From Hymenobacter terrenus (GTDB lineage: Bacteria > Bacteroidota > Bacteroidia > Cytophagales > Hymenobacteraceae), in assembly GCF_000972495.1 (NCBI RefSeq), contig NZ_LATM01000001.1, positions 207,241-271,240 of the forward strand: 64,000 bases of DNA. The letters run 5' to 3'. Below are positions 49,794-59,391 of the stretch, in pieces. The stretch's first letter is position 1. Each line of letters begins with the position of its first letter. Made by a program: the position numbers and the translations under genes. Under the pieces are notes generated by a model, which saw nothing but the letters and a program-made list of their open reading frames with translations, was not told the DNA's origin and searched no databases.

Positions 49794-50206
49794 GTTAGGG
49801 TCTTGGCAGGGAGAAAAGGGGAATGAGAGCGTCGTGCTTTGGCTCCGTTCAACAGGCCGTCTCGGAGGGGAGCGGAGCTGTTGGGTGGCTCAGCGCAAAT
49901 AGTTTGTCACGTGGGAAACTTCACGTTAGCTGATATACTTGAAGGATTAACTCGAAGCTTTTCTGCCAGATGCTGAGCTTCCGAAAATCGAACATAACGA
50001 GGCATGGCAGGACTGGAAAGCAACATTTGCGGCCGTAGCCCGTCAATGACTGAGTGCGAAGCTACGGCCGGCTGTCTGGTCGAGTTCCACAATTCACCGG
50101 GAGCTTCACCGTTTACCTATGGTTAAGGTCCTACATATCTATTCGGGACGTCTCACGTTTACTCCTAAACCACGACCATAAAGTCCCCAAGACCCCAAGT
50201 TCCACT
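49794..50206. other. Intergenic region between HD gene and porX
   Basis: A 413-bp divergent gap that must hold the promoters of both genes. A hairpin ggccgtagc...gctacggcc spans 50031-50069. No TAnnTTTG element was seen in it, and no gene or known RNA was recognised. Confidence 0.4.
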
Positions 50207-51775
50207 ATGCAACAAACCACCATTCTCTGGGCCGACGACGAAATCGACTTGCTCAAGCCCCATTTATTGTTTCTCAAAGAAAAAGGCTACGAGGTAACGC
50301 CCGTGAACAGCGGGGCAGATGCTATCGAGCAAATTCAGGAGCAGAGCTACGACCTGGTGTTTCTTGATGAGAACATGCCCGGCCTCACGGGCCTCCAAAC
50401 CCTGACCGAAATCAAGTCCATTCGCCCCACGGTGCCCGTGGTGATGATTACCAAGAGCGAGGAGGAGCACATCATGGAAGAGGCCATCGGCTCGAAAATC
50501 GCCGATTACCTCATCAAGCCGGTCAATCCGAGTCAGATTTTGCTTTCCGTAAAAAAGGTGCTCGACAATAAGCGCCTCGTGAGCGAAAAAACCAATAGTG
50601 GCTACCAGCGCGACTTCCGCCAACTCGGCATGCAGCTTTCTGACCGCCTCACGCCCGCCGAGTGGGCCGAAGTGTATAAGAAGCTGGTGTACTGGGAGTT
50701 GGAAATCAACGAAACCGAAGGCAAGAGCATGGCCGAGGTGTTCAACATGCAGAAGGACGAAGCCAACACCTACTTCGGCCGCTTCATCACGGAGAGCTAC
50801 GAAGACTGGGTGAACGGCGACGACAAGGACGCACCGCTGATGTCGCACCAGCTGTTCAAGGAGCGGGTGTTCCCCACGCTGAAGGCCACCGGCGATACGC
50901 CCGTGTACTTCGTGCTGATTGACAACCTGCGCTATGACCAGTGGAAAGTGCTCGAACCTATCATCACCGAGCTATTTACTGTGGACAGTGAGGAAATGTA
51001 CTACGCCATTCTGCCCACTACTACGGCCTACGCGCGCAATGCCATTTTCTCGGGCATGATGCCCAGCGAAATTCAGAAGAAATACCCCAACCTGTGGGTG
51101 ACTGACGACGACGACGAGGGCAAAAACCTGCACGAAGCGGAGTTTATGGAAATTAATTTCCAGAAGAACAACCAGAAGGTGAAGCATAGCTACAACAAGG
51201 TGACCAACCTGCAAGCTGGCAAGGACTTACTGGGTAAGATGAGCAACTTGCACAACAATTTTAAGTGCAACGTCATCGTCTACAACTTCGTGGATATGCT
51301 CTCGCACGCCCGCACCGACATGGCCATGATTCGGGAGCTGGCAGCCGACGAATCGGCCTACCGCAGCATCACCCGCTCGTGGTTCCTGCACTCGCCGCTC
51401 TACGAGATGCTGCAAACTATTGCCGATAAAAAAGGCAAGCTCATCATCACCACCGACCACGGCACCATCCGCTGCAAGCGCCCATATAAAATTGTGGGTG
51501 ACCGTAATACGAACACTAACCTACGCTACAAGCACGGCAAAAACCTAGGTTTCGACGACTCGCGCGACGTGTACGTGGTGCGCAAGCCGGAAAGCATTTT
51601 CCTGCCCCGCGAGAACGTGAGCACGGCGTATGTGTTCACCATTGGCGACTACTTCTTCGCCTACCCGAACAACTACAACTACTACGTGAACTACTACAAA
51701 GACACGTTCCAGCACGGCGGCATTTCGTTGGAGGAATGTATTATTCCCTATGTGACGCTGACGGCGAAAGGGTGA
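50207..51775 (+). CDS. porX: T9SS response regulator PorX
   Basis: A 522-residue protein (start ATG 50207, MQQTTILWADDEIDLL; the open frame upstream is not used). Residues 1-120 are a receiver domain with DDE, phosphorylated Asp in LVFLDENMPGLTG, VMITKS and YLIKPVNPSQ. After a linker, the C-terminal 300 residues are a PglZ domain of the alkaline phosphatase superfamily: VYFVLIDNLRYDQWKV, YYAILPTTTAYARNAIFSGM, TTDHGTIRCKRP. PorX acts with PorY and SigP to control the type IX secretion system used for gliding and protein export. It is isolated from other T9SS genes and ends at a terminator. Confidence 0.95.
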   Translation: MQQTTILWADDEIDLLKPHLLFLKEKGYEVTPVNSGADAIEQIQEQSYDLVFLDENMPGLTGLQTLTEIKSIRPTVPVVMITKSEEEHIMEEAIGSKIADYLIKPVNPSQILLSVKKVLDNKRLVSEKTNSGYQRDFRQLGMQLSDRLTPAEWAEVYKKLVYWELEINETEGKSMAEVFNMQKDEANTYFGRFITESYEDWVNGDDKDAPLMSHQLFKERVFPTLKATGDTPVYFVLIDNLRYDQWKVLEPIITELFTVDSEEMYYAILPTTTAYARNAIFSGMMPSEIQKKYPNLWVTDDDDEGKNLHEAEFMEINFQKNNQKVKHSYNKVTNLQAGKDLLGKMSNLHNNFKCNVIVYNFVDMLSHARTDMAMIRELAADESAYRSITRSWFLHSPLYEMLQTIADKKGKLIITTDHGTIRCKRPYKIVGDRNTNTNLRYKHGKNLGFDDSRDVYVVRKPESIFLPRENVSTAYVFTIGDYFFAYPNNYNYYVNYYKDTFQHGGISLEECIIPYVTLTAKG

Positions 51776-51800
51776 TTACAAATAATATAGAAGCCAATCA

Positions 51801-51839
51801 AGCAAAAGGGCCACCTCAATTGAGGTGGCCCTTTTGCTT
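51801..51839. terminator. Bidirectional terminator after porX
   Basis: agcaaaagggccacctcaattgaggtggcccttttgct: an 18-bp perfect stem with A/T-rich flanks on both sides, placed between convergent porX and the plug-like pseudogene. Confidence 0.85.
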
Positions 51840-51853
51840 GAATTAAAGGATAG

Positions 51854-52194
51854 TCACTTCTTTGTGGTGATTATTATCGCTCCGCTTGCTGCTCTGGCAC
51901 CATACAAAGCGGAGGCCTCAATATCTTTTAATACTTCCATTTTATCGATGTCATTTGGGCTTAACATTTTAACTTTTTCGTCTTCAGTCGGCTGCCCGTC
52001 GACTACGAAGAGAGGCTGTGTGCTGGGTTTTGTTGGTGAGCCGCAATAGAGGCGAACAATTGTACCCTTGGTCTTAGCTGAATCAGCAGGAGCCTGAGAA
52101 GTACCGACTGCGCGGTTGGAAGGCGTTGGTACTGGTCCGGCAGATTAAGCAAAAGCATGGCTGCTAAGGTGAAAAAAGTGGATATGCGGGTCAT
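51854..52194 (-). pseudogene. Frameshifted TonB-plug-like secreted protein
   Basis: From ATG 52194 a signal peptide is read ([18 protein letters not shown]). After about position 52147 the reading must shift by one base; the second frame, closed upstream by a TAA at 52145-52147, continues [19 protein letters not shown], then [51 protein letters not shown] and a stop at 51854. This is the plug segment of TonB-dependent receptors (VDG, VLKDxxASALYGxRAAxGxIIITTK) as a small stand-alone exported protein, a form known in Bacteroidota. One base appears missing. A sequencing error is possible. Confidence 0.65.
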
Positions 52195-52314
52195 GGCGTG
52201 TGGGGAAGGTAACGTAGTGTAAGAAGGAGCGACCTACCTTTCTACATCAGACTTCAGATGCGTTCTGCAAGCACATTGCATACGCCATAACCAGTTATTT
52301 AGCTCCCCTAATCA

Positions 52315-53571
52315 TTATTTCAGCTTATCCAGCGCGGCCCGTAGTCGGGGCAGTGCCGCTTGAATCGATTCGGCCGTTTCGGCACCTACCGAGGCGCGGA
52401 ACCACGGCTCCGACGCGGCTGAGCCGAAGGCGCTGAAGGGCACCAGCGCCAGCTTGGCCTCGGAAATGAGATAGGAGGTGAGCTCGGCGGTGGTGGCCAG
52501 CACGGTGCCATCGGGGGCGGTACGGCCCAGTACGTCGATTTTGGCGGTGAGGTAGATGGCTCCGGCGGGCGCCACGGCATCCACGGGGTAGCCCTGAGTC
52601 TGAAGCTCTTTCAAGCCCGCGAAAAGAGCTTCTAGTGAATGCTGCAATCGGCTTTTCATGCCGCTCAAGAACTCGTCGACGGCGGCGGTTTCGGGCACGA
52701 AATGCGCCGTGGCTACCTGCTCGGCCTTGGGAGCCCAGGCGCCGACGTGGCCCAAGATGGATTTCATCTTCTCGATGATAACCGTGGGGCCAAAGCTGTA
52801 GCCCACGCGCACGCCAGTAGCCGCAAAACATTTGGAAATGCCGTCGATGTAGATGACGTAATCGCGCATTTCAGGGCGCAGATTTACGGGGTCGTAATGC
52901 TGGGTGTCGCCGAAGGTCAACAACCAGTAAATCTGGTCGTAGAGCACGTAGAGGGGCTTTTCATCGGGACCACGGCGCTGGTTTTCGGCAATTACCGCAT
53001 CGCAGATTTCCTCAAGGCCAGCTTTAGTAAATACGGTGCCGGTCGGGTTCAGGGGCGAGCACAGGGCCAGCAGGGTGGCACCCGCGAGGTGCGGCGCCAG
53101 GTCGGCCGCCGTGGGCATGAAGTTGTTTTCGGGGCTGGTCTGGACCGCCACGGGCGTGGCGCCGGTGAGGTGGCAGTAGTGGTTGTTGTTCCAGCTGGGC
53201 AGTGGGAAAATTACCTGGTCGCCGGGGTCCACAAGGGCGCGGTAGGTGGCGTAGATGAGCGGACGCGAGCCCCCGGCAATCAGCAAATCATTCGGCCCGT
53301 ATTCCAGCCCCTGACGCGTTTTGAGGAAGTCGGACACGGCCTGCCGCAACTCACCCATACCCGCCGCGGGCGGGTAGTTGGTCAGGCCCGATTGGTAGGC
53401 CTGGGTGATGCCGGCATTCAGCCCGGCCGGAATGGGAAAAATTTTCGGGTCGAAGTCCCCGATAGTCAGATTGCAGATATTAGCGCCCTGGCGGACCTGC
53501 TCGCTTACCTGGTTGCCAATTCGAATGATTTCGGAGCCGCTCAGGCCGGCCGCCATCTTAGATACTTGCAT
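52315..53571 (-). CDS. PLP-dependent aminotransferase class I/II
   Basis: From ATG 53571 (MQVSKMAAGLSGSEIIRIGN) the product is 418 residues. Hallmarks: NLTIGDFDPKIFPIP, NYPPAAGMGELRQAV (substrate loop), SRPLIYATYRALVDPGDQVIFPLPSWNN, PLNPTGTVFTK, YDQIYWLLTF and the PLP-lysine segment YIDGISKCFAATGVRVGYSFG. It transfers an amino group, probably aspartate, alanine or a similar donor, in the cytoplasm; the exact substrate is open. It is 71 bp downstream of the outer-membrane receptor gene on the same strand. An upstream ATG at 53598 is possible. Confidence 0.93.
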   Translation of the reverse strand: MQVSKMAAGLSGSEIIRIGNQVSEQVRQGANICNLTIGDFDPKIFPIPAGLNAGITQAYQSGLTNYPPAAGMGELRQAVSDFLKTRQGLEYGPNDLLIAGGSRPLIYATYRALVDPGDQVIFPLPSWNNNHYCHLTGATPVAVQTSPENNFMPTAADLAPHLAGATLLALCSPLNPTGTVFTKAGLEEICDAVIAENQRRGPDEKPLYVLYDQIYWLLTFGDTQHYDPVNLRPEMRDYVIYIDGISKCFAATGVRVGYSFGPTVIIEKMKSILGHVGAWAPKAEQVATAHFVPETAAVDEFLSGMKSRLQHSLEALFAGLKELQTQGYPVDAVAPAGAIYLTAKIDVLGRTAPDGTVLATTAELTSYLISEAKLALVPFSAFGSAASEPWFRASVGAETAESIQAALPRLRAALDKLK

Positions 53572-53642
53572 GGAGAGAAACGGAGAATGAAATGCCATAA
53601 CGGCCCACGAAGGTATTTCAACGGCGCCAAATGCGCTCACTC

Positions 53643-56102
53643 CTAGCCAGCCCGCCGCTTCTCGTCTTCGGCCCCGCCGGCGCGGCGGCGGGTGGGAGCC
53701 AGCTTCTGGTTACCGAACCGATAGGTGAAAGCCAGCGTGACCACCCGGGAGTCGAAGCGCTGATAAAACCGCTCCTGGTAGTTGTCGTAGGTCGATGTAG
53801 CCCGCGTCTTCTGGGTGTAAAAGATGTCGGCCACGTTCAGCTTCAAATTACCTTTTTTATCCCAGAGGCTTTTCGAAATACCCGCCGTAACCTGGCCTTG
53901 CGGGCGCAGGTCGAAGAAGCCGTAAATCTGGCGCGACTGGTAAGTGCCGGTCAGGTCGGCGCCCCATCCGTGGCCCAGTGTGAAAGTGCTGTTGGTGGTG
54001 AGATTGAAGGCAGGCCGGCCTTTGTCGAGGGCTGTGCCAGCCAGGTTGCCGATGTAGCGTGCATAGTACACCACCACGTTGTTGTTCATGCTCCACCACT
54101 TAAAAGGCTCAGCCGGCGCGCTGAGGGTGAGCGTGTAGGCGTCCTGTCGGTCGAGGTTGATATCGCGCGCCACCACGAAGTTGCCGCCCCCGGGCGCCGG
54201 CTGCACCGCGTTGATAATGGGGTTGCTGGTGATAGACCAGGCAAGCTCGGTGGTGAATTTTTGCTTGAAGGTGTGGCTCAGCTCCAGGTTGTAACTGGTT
54301 TGGGGCAGCAGACTAGGGTTGCCCGAGCCGTAAGTGGTGGCGTCGATGTAGACACGGAAAGGATTAAGTTGGTTGTAGGTAGGCCGGTCGATGCGGCGGC
54401 TCAGCGACAAGCTCAGCTCGTGCCGGTCGTTGAGGGTGCGTTTGAGGGCGGCGCTGGGAAATAGTTGCACGTAGTGGCGCGGCGGAAACGGCTCGTCGCC
54501 CACTTCCTGGCGGCCGGTGGCGTTGGTTTGCTCGGCGCGCAGGCCGGCCGTGAGCGTAGCCTTAGCCGTGGTGTGGGTAAGGGTGAAGTAGCCGGCATTT
54601 ACGTTCTCGTTGTAGCGGAAGCGGTTCGATTGATTCCGGTCGATGGTGGTCACGTTGTCCTGCGTGTTAGTAAACAGGACGTCGTTGTCGGAAGTAACCA
54701 GGCTAGTTTTCAGGCCCGCTTCCAGCTTCAGCAGCTTCGTCAGCGGCTGGACGTAGTCGGCTTTGAAAGACTGAATGGTGAGCGTGCCGCTTTGGTCGCC
54801 ATTCAGGGCAATGGGCGACTGCACCGGCAGGGAGTAGGCGGTGGTCAGGGTTTGCAGGCGCGAGCTGGTATAGCGGGCGTAATCGGCGTCCATGGTCAGC
54901 TCGCGCTGGCCCAGCGAATCGACGAACTGGTGCTTGAAGTTGAGGTTGGCCGCCACGTTGGGAGCACGCACCGTGCGCAGATTCACAGCGCTGTAGCGGC
55001 GCGTGGGCGTGTCATTGGCATCGCCCTGCACAGCCGCATTGGTGCCCTCCTGGGGCGAGCGCACCGCTTGGCCATTCACTGCCACGCCAATGCTGCTTTT
55101 TTCCGAAAGACTGTAGTCCAGCCCCGCCTTGTAGGTGTGCACGAACTGCCGCACCCGAATAAAGTTCTCCTGGTCGCTGCGGCCCACCACACGACCAGCC
55201 TCCAAAAAGTCGCGGTGAATAGTCAGCGCATTGAAGCCATCGCGGTCGGCGTAGCCGTAGGTGCCGAACACATTGGTTTTGCCGCGGCGGTTGTTAAGGG
55301 TCAGGCTGGTGTTGTATTTGTTGTATTGGCCGCGGCCGTAGCTGGCGCTCAGGTTGCCGTTGGTGCCCTGGCGCTGGTCTTTCTTGAGATTGATGGAGAT
55401 GATGCCGGCGCTGCCCTGGGCGTCGTATTTAGCTGGTGGGTTGGTTATCAGTTCGATGTTTTTGAGCTGGTCGGCGGGCAGGTTGCGGAGGTAGTCGGCC
55501 AGTTCGGTGCCGGTCATGGCTACACGTTTGCCGTCGATGAGCACCAGCACGCCCTGACGGCCTTTCAGGTTGAGGGCATCACCGGCGCCCACGGTCACGC
55601 CCGGCGAGCGGGTGAGTACGTCGAGCGTGGTCGCCCCGGCCGAGAGCGGGCTGTTTTCCACATTCACAATGGTACGGTCGGCTTGCCGCTCAAAAAGCGG
55701 CTTACGAGCCGTCACTGTTACCTCCTTCAACGCCGTGGCGGCGCTGGCCTGCAGGGCAATAGCCGGTAGCGCCAAGCCGGCTGCCGGCAACTCAAATGGC
55801 GTGCTCCAGTACCGTTCAAATCCAACCTGTGCTGCCGAAACCCGGTACTGAGCGCCGCTGGGAGCCTCCAGCTGGAAATGTCCTTGCCCGTCGCTGAATT
55901 CGGTTTTAACCACCGTCGAATCAGCTGCTCGGTGCAGGGTAATGGTAGCAAACTCAACCGCCGCGCCGGTTGCCGTGGCTACCGTGCCAGTGAGCGCCGC
56001 CCGGGTTTGGGCGGAGGCAGAGCTGGCCGCAATCAGCCAAAGAGTAAATACACCGACGAGAAAAGAGCCTGATTGGCGATGCAGAATAGAGGTGTGTAAC
56101 AT
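53643..56102 (-). CDS. TonB-dependent outer-membrane receptor, copy 1
   Basis: An 819-residue outer-membrane protein: signal peptide (GVFTLWLIAASSASAQT), a CarboxypepD-regulatory-like domain (ALTGTVATATGAAVEFATITLH), a plug with LDVLTRSPGVTVGAGDALNLKGRQGVLVLIDGKRVAMTG, and a large OMP barrel with the aromatic last strand (VVTLAFTYRFGNQKL) and a basic, non-membrane tail. It belongs to the outer-membrane beta-barrel family that moves a substrate driven by TonB. Substrate unknown; no SusD partner is adjacent. It is closely related to the next gene upstream. Confidence 0.92.
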   Translation of the reverse strand: MLHTSILHRQSGSFLVGVFTLWLIAASSASAQTRAALTGTVATATGAAVEFATITLHRAADSTVVKTEFSDGQGHFQLEAPSGAQYRVSAAQVGFERYWSTPFELPAAGLALPAIALQASAATALKEVTVTARKPLFERQADRTIVNVENSPLSAGATTLDVLTRSPGVTVGAGDALNLKGRQGVLVLIDGKRVAMTGTELADYLRNLPADQLKNIELITNPPAKYDAQGSAGIISINLKKDQRQGTNGNLSASYGRGQYNKYNTSLTLNNRRGKTNVFGTYGYADRDGFNALTIHRDFLEAGRVVGRSDQENFIRVRQFVHTYKAGLDYSLSEKSSIGVAVNGQAVRSPQEGTNAAVQGDANDTPTRRYSAVNLRTVRAPNVAANLNFKHQFVDSLGQRELTMDADYARYTSSRLQTLTTAYSLPVQSPIALNGDQSGTLTIQSFKADYVQPLTKLLKLEAGLKTSLVTSDNDVLFTNTQDNVTTIDRNQSNRFRYNENVNAGYFTLTHTTAKATLTAGLRAEQTNATGRQEVGDEPFPPRHYVQLFPSAALKRTLNDRHELSLSLSRRIDRPTYNQLNPFRVYIDATTYGSGNPSLLPQTSYNLELSHTFKQKFTTELAWSITSNPIINAVQPAPGGGNFVVARDINLDRQDAYTLTLSAPAEPFKWWSMNNNVVVYYARYIGNLAGTALDKGRPAFNLTTNSTFTLGHGWGADLTGTYQSRQIYGFFDLRPQGQVTAGISKSLWDKKGNLKLNVADIFYTQKTRATSTYDNYQERFYQRFDSRVVTLAFTYRFGNQKLAPTRRRAGGAEDEKRRAG

Positions 56103-56174
56103 GAATCAGAAGAGCTTAATTTGCTCCAATGACTATTCCAATTTGCCTCGGTTGCACTAAAACAGCTGCATTGC

Positions 56175-58637
56175 TTATTGGCCGGCAGCCCGGCGTATTT
56201 CCTCGTCGGCGCCAGCGGCGCGTTTGCGGGCCGCCGCCACTTTACTATTGCCGAAACGGTACGTGAAGGCCGCCGTGACTACCCGCGTATCCTGCCGCCG
56301 GTAGAAGGTTTCCGTAAAGTTGTCGTAGGTAGAAGTCGAGCGGACGGGGGTTGTGTAGAAGATGTCAGCTACATTCACTCGCACCGTGCCTTGTTTACTT
56401 AATACACTCTTTTGAATGCCCGCCGTTACCTGGCCCCGCTGGCTAATGGATTCAAAGGCATACTTTTCTCGGGACTCATACAGTCCATTCAGCTCCGCCG
56501 ACCAGCCGCGAGGCAGCGTAAAGCTATTGTTGGCCGTAAGGTTACAAGCGCTCTGTCCCCGGTCGAGGTTCGTGCTGGCCAGGTAGCCCTTGAAGCGGTT
56601 GTAGTAAAATATGCCGTTGGCATACAGCGTCCACCACTTGGTCAGCTCTAGCGGGGCGGTGAGGGTCAGGGTATAGTAATACTGCGTCGTCAGGTTCACG
56701 TCGCGACTCACGACCATGCGGCCGCCGTCGGGGGCAGGTTGCACCACGCTCACAATGGGCTGGTCGGTTTGGGAGAAGGCCAGCGCCGTACTGAATTTTT
56801 GGCGGTAAGTGTGCGTCAGCTCAAAATTATAGCTGGTTTGAGCCACCAGGTCAGGGTTGCCCGACCGGTACGATGTAGCATCCAGGTAAGCGCGTAGCGG
56901 GTTCACCTGGCCGTAGCTGGGCCGGTCGATGCGACGAGCCATGGACAAAGCCAGTTCGTGCCGCTCGCTGAGCGTGTGCTGCACCGTAGCACTAGGGAAG
57001 AGCTGCACGTAACGCCGCTTGCGTAAAACGTCGTTCGATTCATCGGCTTTGGTGTTGGTCTGCTCGGCCCGCAGGCCAGCTTGCAGCGTAGTTTTGGCCG
57101 TGGCACCACGCAGATTAACATAGGCCGCGTTCACGTTCTCGTCGTACCGAAAGAGGTTGGATATCGTCGGGTCCAGCACGGGACCGTCGCCGGTACTCCG
57201 GTAAAAAGCCACGGCATTGTTCGATACTACGCGGGTCACTTTCGCCCCAGCTTCTAGGCGGGCCCGGTGGGGCAGGGGCTGGCTGAAATCCACTTTCAAG
57301 GCCTGAATGGTGAGCTTACTGGATTGGTCGCCCGTGAGCAAGGCGCTCGGCCGGTCAGGTTCCTGAAAGAAGGTGTTCAGAGCCAGTAGGCGCGTGGTAT
57401 TGTAACGGGCGTAGTCGGCATCGAAACTTACTGCCGCAGCCGTGGCCGAATCGGCAAAGACGTGGCGCAGGTTGAGGTTGGCGGCTCCGCTGGGCCGGTC
57501 GATGTCCTGCGCGGCGGTGGAAGTGTAGCGGTCAGTAGGCTCGCCTACGGCCCCAAATAGCTGTGTTTTGTTGTCGGTGCTGTTATCCGTCTGGCTGGCC
57601 AGCCCGGTCACCGACACGCCGAGCAGGCTGCGTTTCGAGAGTGTAAAATCGGCTCCGAGCTTCCCGTTGTGCGAACGTAGCTGCGAAAGCTGCTCATTAT
57701 CAATGACACTGCTGGCGGCAGGGTGGAGCGGCGCAGCCAAATACCGCCGGCTAAAATCGAGCCGCACAAAGCCCCGACGGTCAGTATTGGCATAGTTGCC
57801 GTAAAGGTTGAGATTCTTGCGGCGGTGGTTCAGTGTGAGGCCCGCCGCGAATTTGCCATACTCGCCGCGGCCGTAGCTAGCGTTGGCGCTGCCGTTGGTG
57901 CCCAGGCGCTGGTCTTTCTTGAGGTTAATGGCAATAACGCCCGCGCCCCCTTGGGCATCGTACTGGGCCGGCGGGTTGGTTATCAGCTCGATGCTCTGTA
58001 ATTGTTCAGCAGGTAGGGCGCGCAGATAATCGGCCAGCTCGTTGCCGGTGAGGGGCGTGCGCCGGCCATCAATTACAACTAGCAGGCCCTGGCGGCCGCG
58101 GAGGCTCAGGTTTTCACCGGCATCTAGGGTCACGCCCGGCGAGCGGCCCAGCACGTCTAGTGCCGTGGCGCCGGCCGAGAGTGGACTGTCGGCCACGTTC
58201 ACAATGGTGCGGTCGACTTGGTGCTCAAACAGCGGCTTGCGGGCCGTCACGGTCACTTCCTTCAGCGTGGTGGTGGCGCTGGCCGCTAGTTGGATGGTGG
58301 GCAGTGCAAGGCCCGCTGCTGGCAACTCAAAGGCCGGGCTCCAGTATCGCTGAAATCCTACCTGAGTGGCTGAAATAAGGTAGCGTCCGCTTTGAGCTTC
58401 GAGGCGAAAACTTCCTTGTCCATCGCTAAACTCGGTTTTCACTACCACTGAATCGGCAGCCCGGTGTAGCGTCAGGGTAGCAAATTCTATGGCGCCCCCC
58501 GTAGCATTGGTTATGGTGCCACTTACAGCGGTACGCTCTTGTGCGAAACTGCTTAATGGGCTGATCAGTAGCAGACTGATTAGCCATATAAACAAAAATG
58601 ACCTAAGGCCTGGCCGAACCAGAGTAGAGTTGGGCAT
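56175..58637 (-). CDS. TonB-dependent outer-membrane receptor, copy 2
   Basis: From ATG 58637 (MPNSTLVRPGLRSFLFIW) the product is 820 residues and aligns along its length with 53643-56102: signal peptide (LLLISPLSSFAQ), carboxypeptidase-regulatory domain (AVSGTITNATGGAIEFATLTLH), plug (LDVLGRSPGVTLDAGENLSLRGRQG, LVVIDGRRTPLTG), barrel and last strand VVTAAFTYRFGNSKV with a basic tail. The two are tandem paralogues 72 bp apart in one direction. The plug and regulatory regions are the most similar; the barrel loops differ, suggesting different ligands. Confidence 0.92.
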   Translation of the reverse strand: MPNSTLVRPGLRSFLFIWLISLLLISPLSSFAQERTAVSGTITNATGGAIEFATLTLHRAADSVVVKTEFSDGQGSFRLEAQSGRYLISATQVGFQRYWSPAFELPAAGLALPTIQLAASATTTLKEVTVTARKPLFEHQVDRTIVNVADSPLSAGATALDVLGRSPGVTLDAGENLSLRGRQGLLVVIDGRRTPLTGNELADYLRALPAEQLQSIELITNPPAQYDAQGGAGVIAINLKKDQRLGTNGSANASYGRGEYGKFAAGLTLNHRRKNLNLYGNYANTDRRGFVRLDFSRRYLAAPLHPAASSVIDNEQLSQLRSHNGKLGADFTLSKRSLLGVSVTGLASQTDNSTDNKTQLFGAVGEPTDRYTSTAAQDIDRPSGAANLNLRHVFADSATAAAVSFDADYARYNTTRLLALNTFFQEPDRPSALLTGDQSSKLTIQALKVDFSQPLPHRARLEAGAKVTRVVSNNAVAFYRSTGDGPVLDPTISNLFRYDENVNAAYVNLRGATAKTTLQAGLRAEQTNTKADESNDVLRKRRYVQLFPSATVQHTLSERHELALSMARRIDRPSYGQVNPLRAYLDATSYRSGNPDLVAQTSYNFELTHTYRQKFSTALAFSQTDQPIVSVVQPAPDGGRMVVSRDVNLTTQYYYTLTLTAPLELTKWWTLYANGIFYYNRFKGYLASTNLDRGQSACNLTANNSFTLPRGWSAELNGLYESREKYAFESISQRGQVTAGIQKSVLSKQGTVRVNVADIFYTTPVRSTSTYDNFTETFYRRQDTRVVTAAFTYRFGNSKVAAARKRAAGADEEIRRAAGQ

Positions 58638-58849
58638 GAGGTAGAGATTGGGTAGAAATCTTAAAGAGGCAAATTTCCGGCTGACCAGAAGGCCAGTCAC
58701 CGGGCTAAGGCGGCACTAAAAAAGGTTGACATGTACTTTAAAATACACCTTCTTTCAACTGAACTAGTTAAGCAGTTTGCTAAGGTGTAAAGGTGAGCCA
58801 GCGGTCCCAATAATCCAAGGGAACCTAACTGTTTTTGACCTATATCTGA

Positions 58850-58857
58850 TAATTTTG
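58850..58857 (+). promoter_or_regulatory. Candidate -7 element four bases before tsaE
   Basis: TAATTTTG fits TAnnTTTG and is followed by CCAG then the tsaE ATG (58862). The same four-base spacing occurs at lpxD, suggesting a leaderless transcript. The 224-bp gap before it (58638-58861) contains AT-rich DNA but no other feature that I recognise. Confidence 0.5.
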
Positions 58858-58861
58858 CCAG

Positions 58862-59299
58862 ATGCTTCCCCTCACCATCACCGTGACCACTCTGGCCGAA
58901 TTGCCCGCTGCCGCCGTCCAGTTACAGGGTGTCATTGCCGAGTCTGGGTGCTCTGTGGTCGCGTTTGAAGGAGAGATGGGGGCGGGCAAAACGACACTTA
59001 TCCGGGCGCTAGCTGATGCCTTGGGCGTGGTTGATGATGTGAGCAGTCCCACCTTTGCCCTGGTCAACGAGTACCGTGACGACCACAACCAGCCTGTGTA
59101 TCATTTTGATTTCTATCGTATTGATTCTGTCGAGGAAGCTCAACGGATGGGGGCCGCCGAGTATCTCGATTCAGGTTATCTTTGTTTGGTGGAGTGGCCC
59201 GCTTGCGTGGCTGCGTTATTGCCCGAGCCCCGGCTTGGAGTGCGCTTAAATGTGTTGGGTACTGAAACCCGGCAAATCGAATTAAGAATTATAAATTAA
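58862..59299 (+). CDS. tsaE: tRNA threonylcarbamoyladenosine biosynthesis ATPase TsaE
   Basis: A 145-residue P-loop protein: Walker A GEMGAGKTT at about residue 38, the VDDVSSPTFALVNEY segment, HFDFYRIDS and YLCLVEWP. TsaE supports the TsaB-TsaD complex that makes t6A on ANN-decoding tRNAs. Shape and length are normal. It is followed by an AT-rich gap and the alanine dehydrogenase gene in the same direction. Confidence 0.95.
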   Translation: MLPLTITVTTLAELPAAAVQLQGVIAESGCSVVAFEGEMGAGKTTLIRALADALGVVDDVSSPTFALVNEYRDDHNQPVYHFDFYRIDSVEEAQRMGAAEYLDSGYLCLVEWPACVAALLPEPRLGVRLNVLGTETRQIELRIIN

Positions 59300-59391
59300 G
59301 AATTAAAGATTTATAATCAACTGCTCGGGAAACAGGGTAATGTGCTCTGTGTCTTGGCTTATAGCTTATAATTTTTAGTTCCTTTCCTTCT
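59283..59391. repeat. AT-rich short repeats between tsaE and ald
   Basis: The words aattaagaattataaattaag, repeated directly, and a distant complementary ttataatttttagttc form an imperfect inverted repeat. It resembles the simple-sequence repeats in the lpx operon gaps. It overlaps the last codons of tsaE. Confidence 0.4.

Noticed and set aside
50054..50206. An N-terminal extension of PorX
   Set aside because: The receiver domain starts directly at MQQTTILWADDE; the extension shows no domain.
52639..53646. A 335-codon frame opposite the aminotransferase
   Set aside because: Shadow of a gene whose PLP-lysine and other motifs are complete.
54465..55769. A 434-codon frame opposite the outer-membrane receptor
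   Set aside because: Antisense of a clear receptor gene, with composition typical of GC-rich shadow frames.
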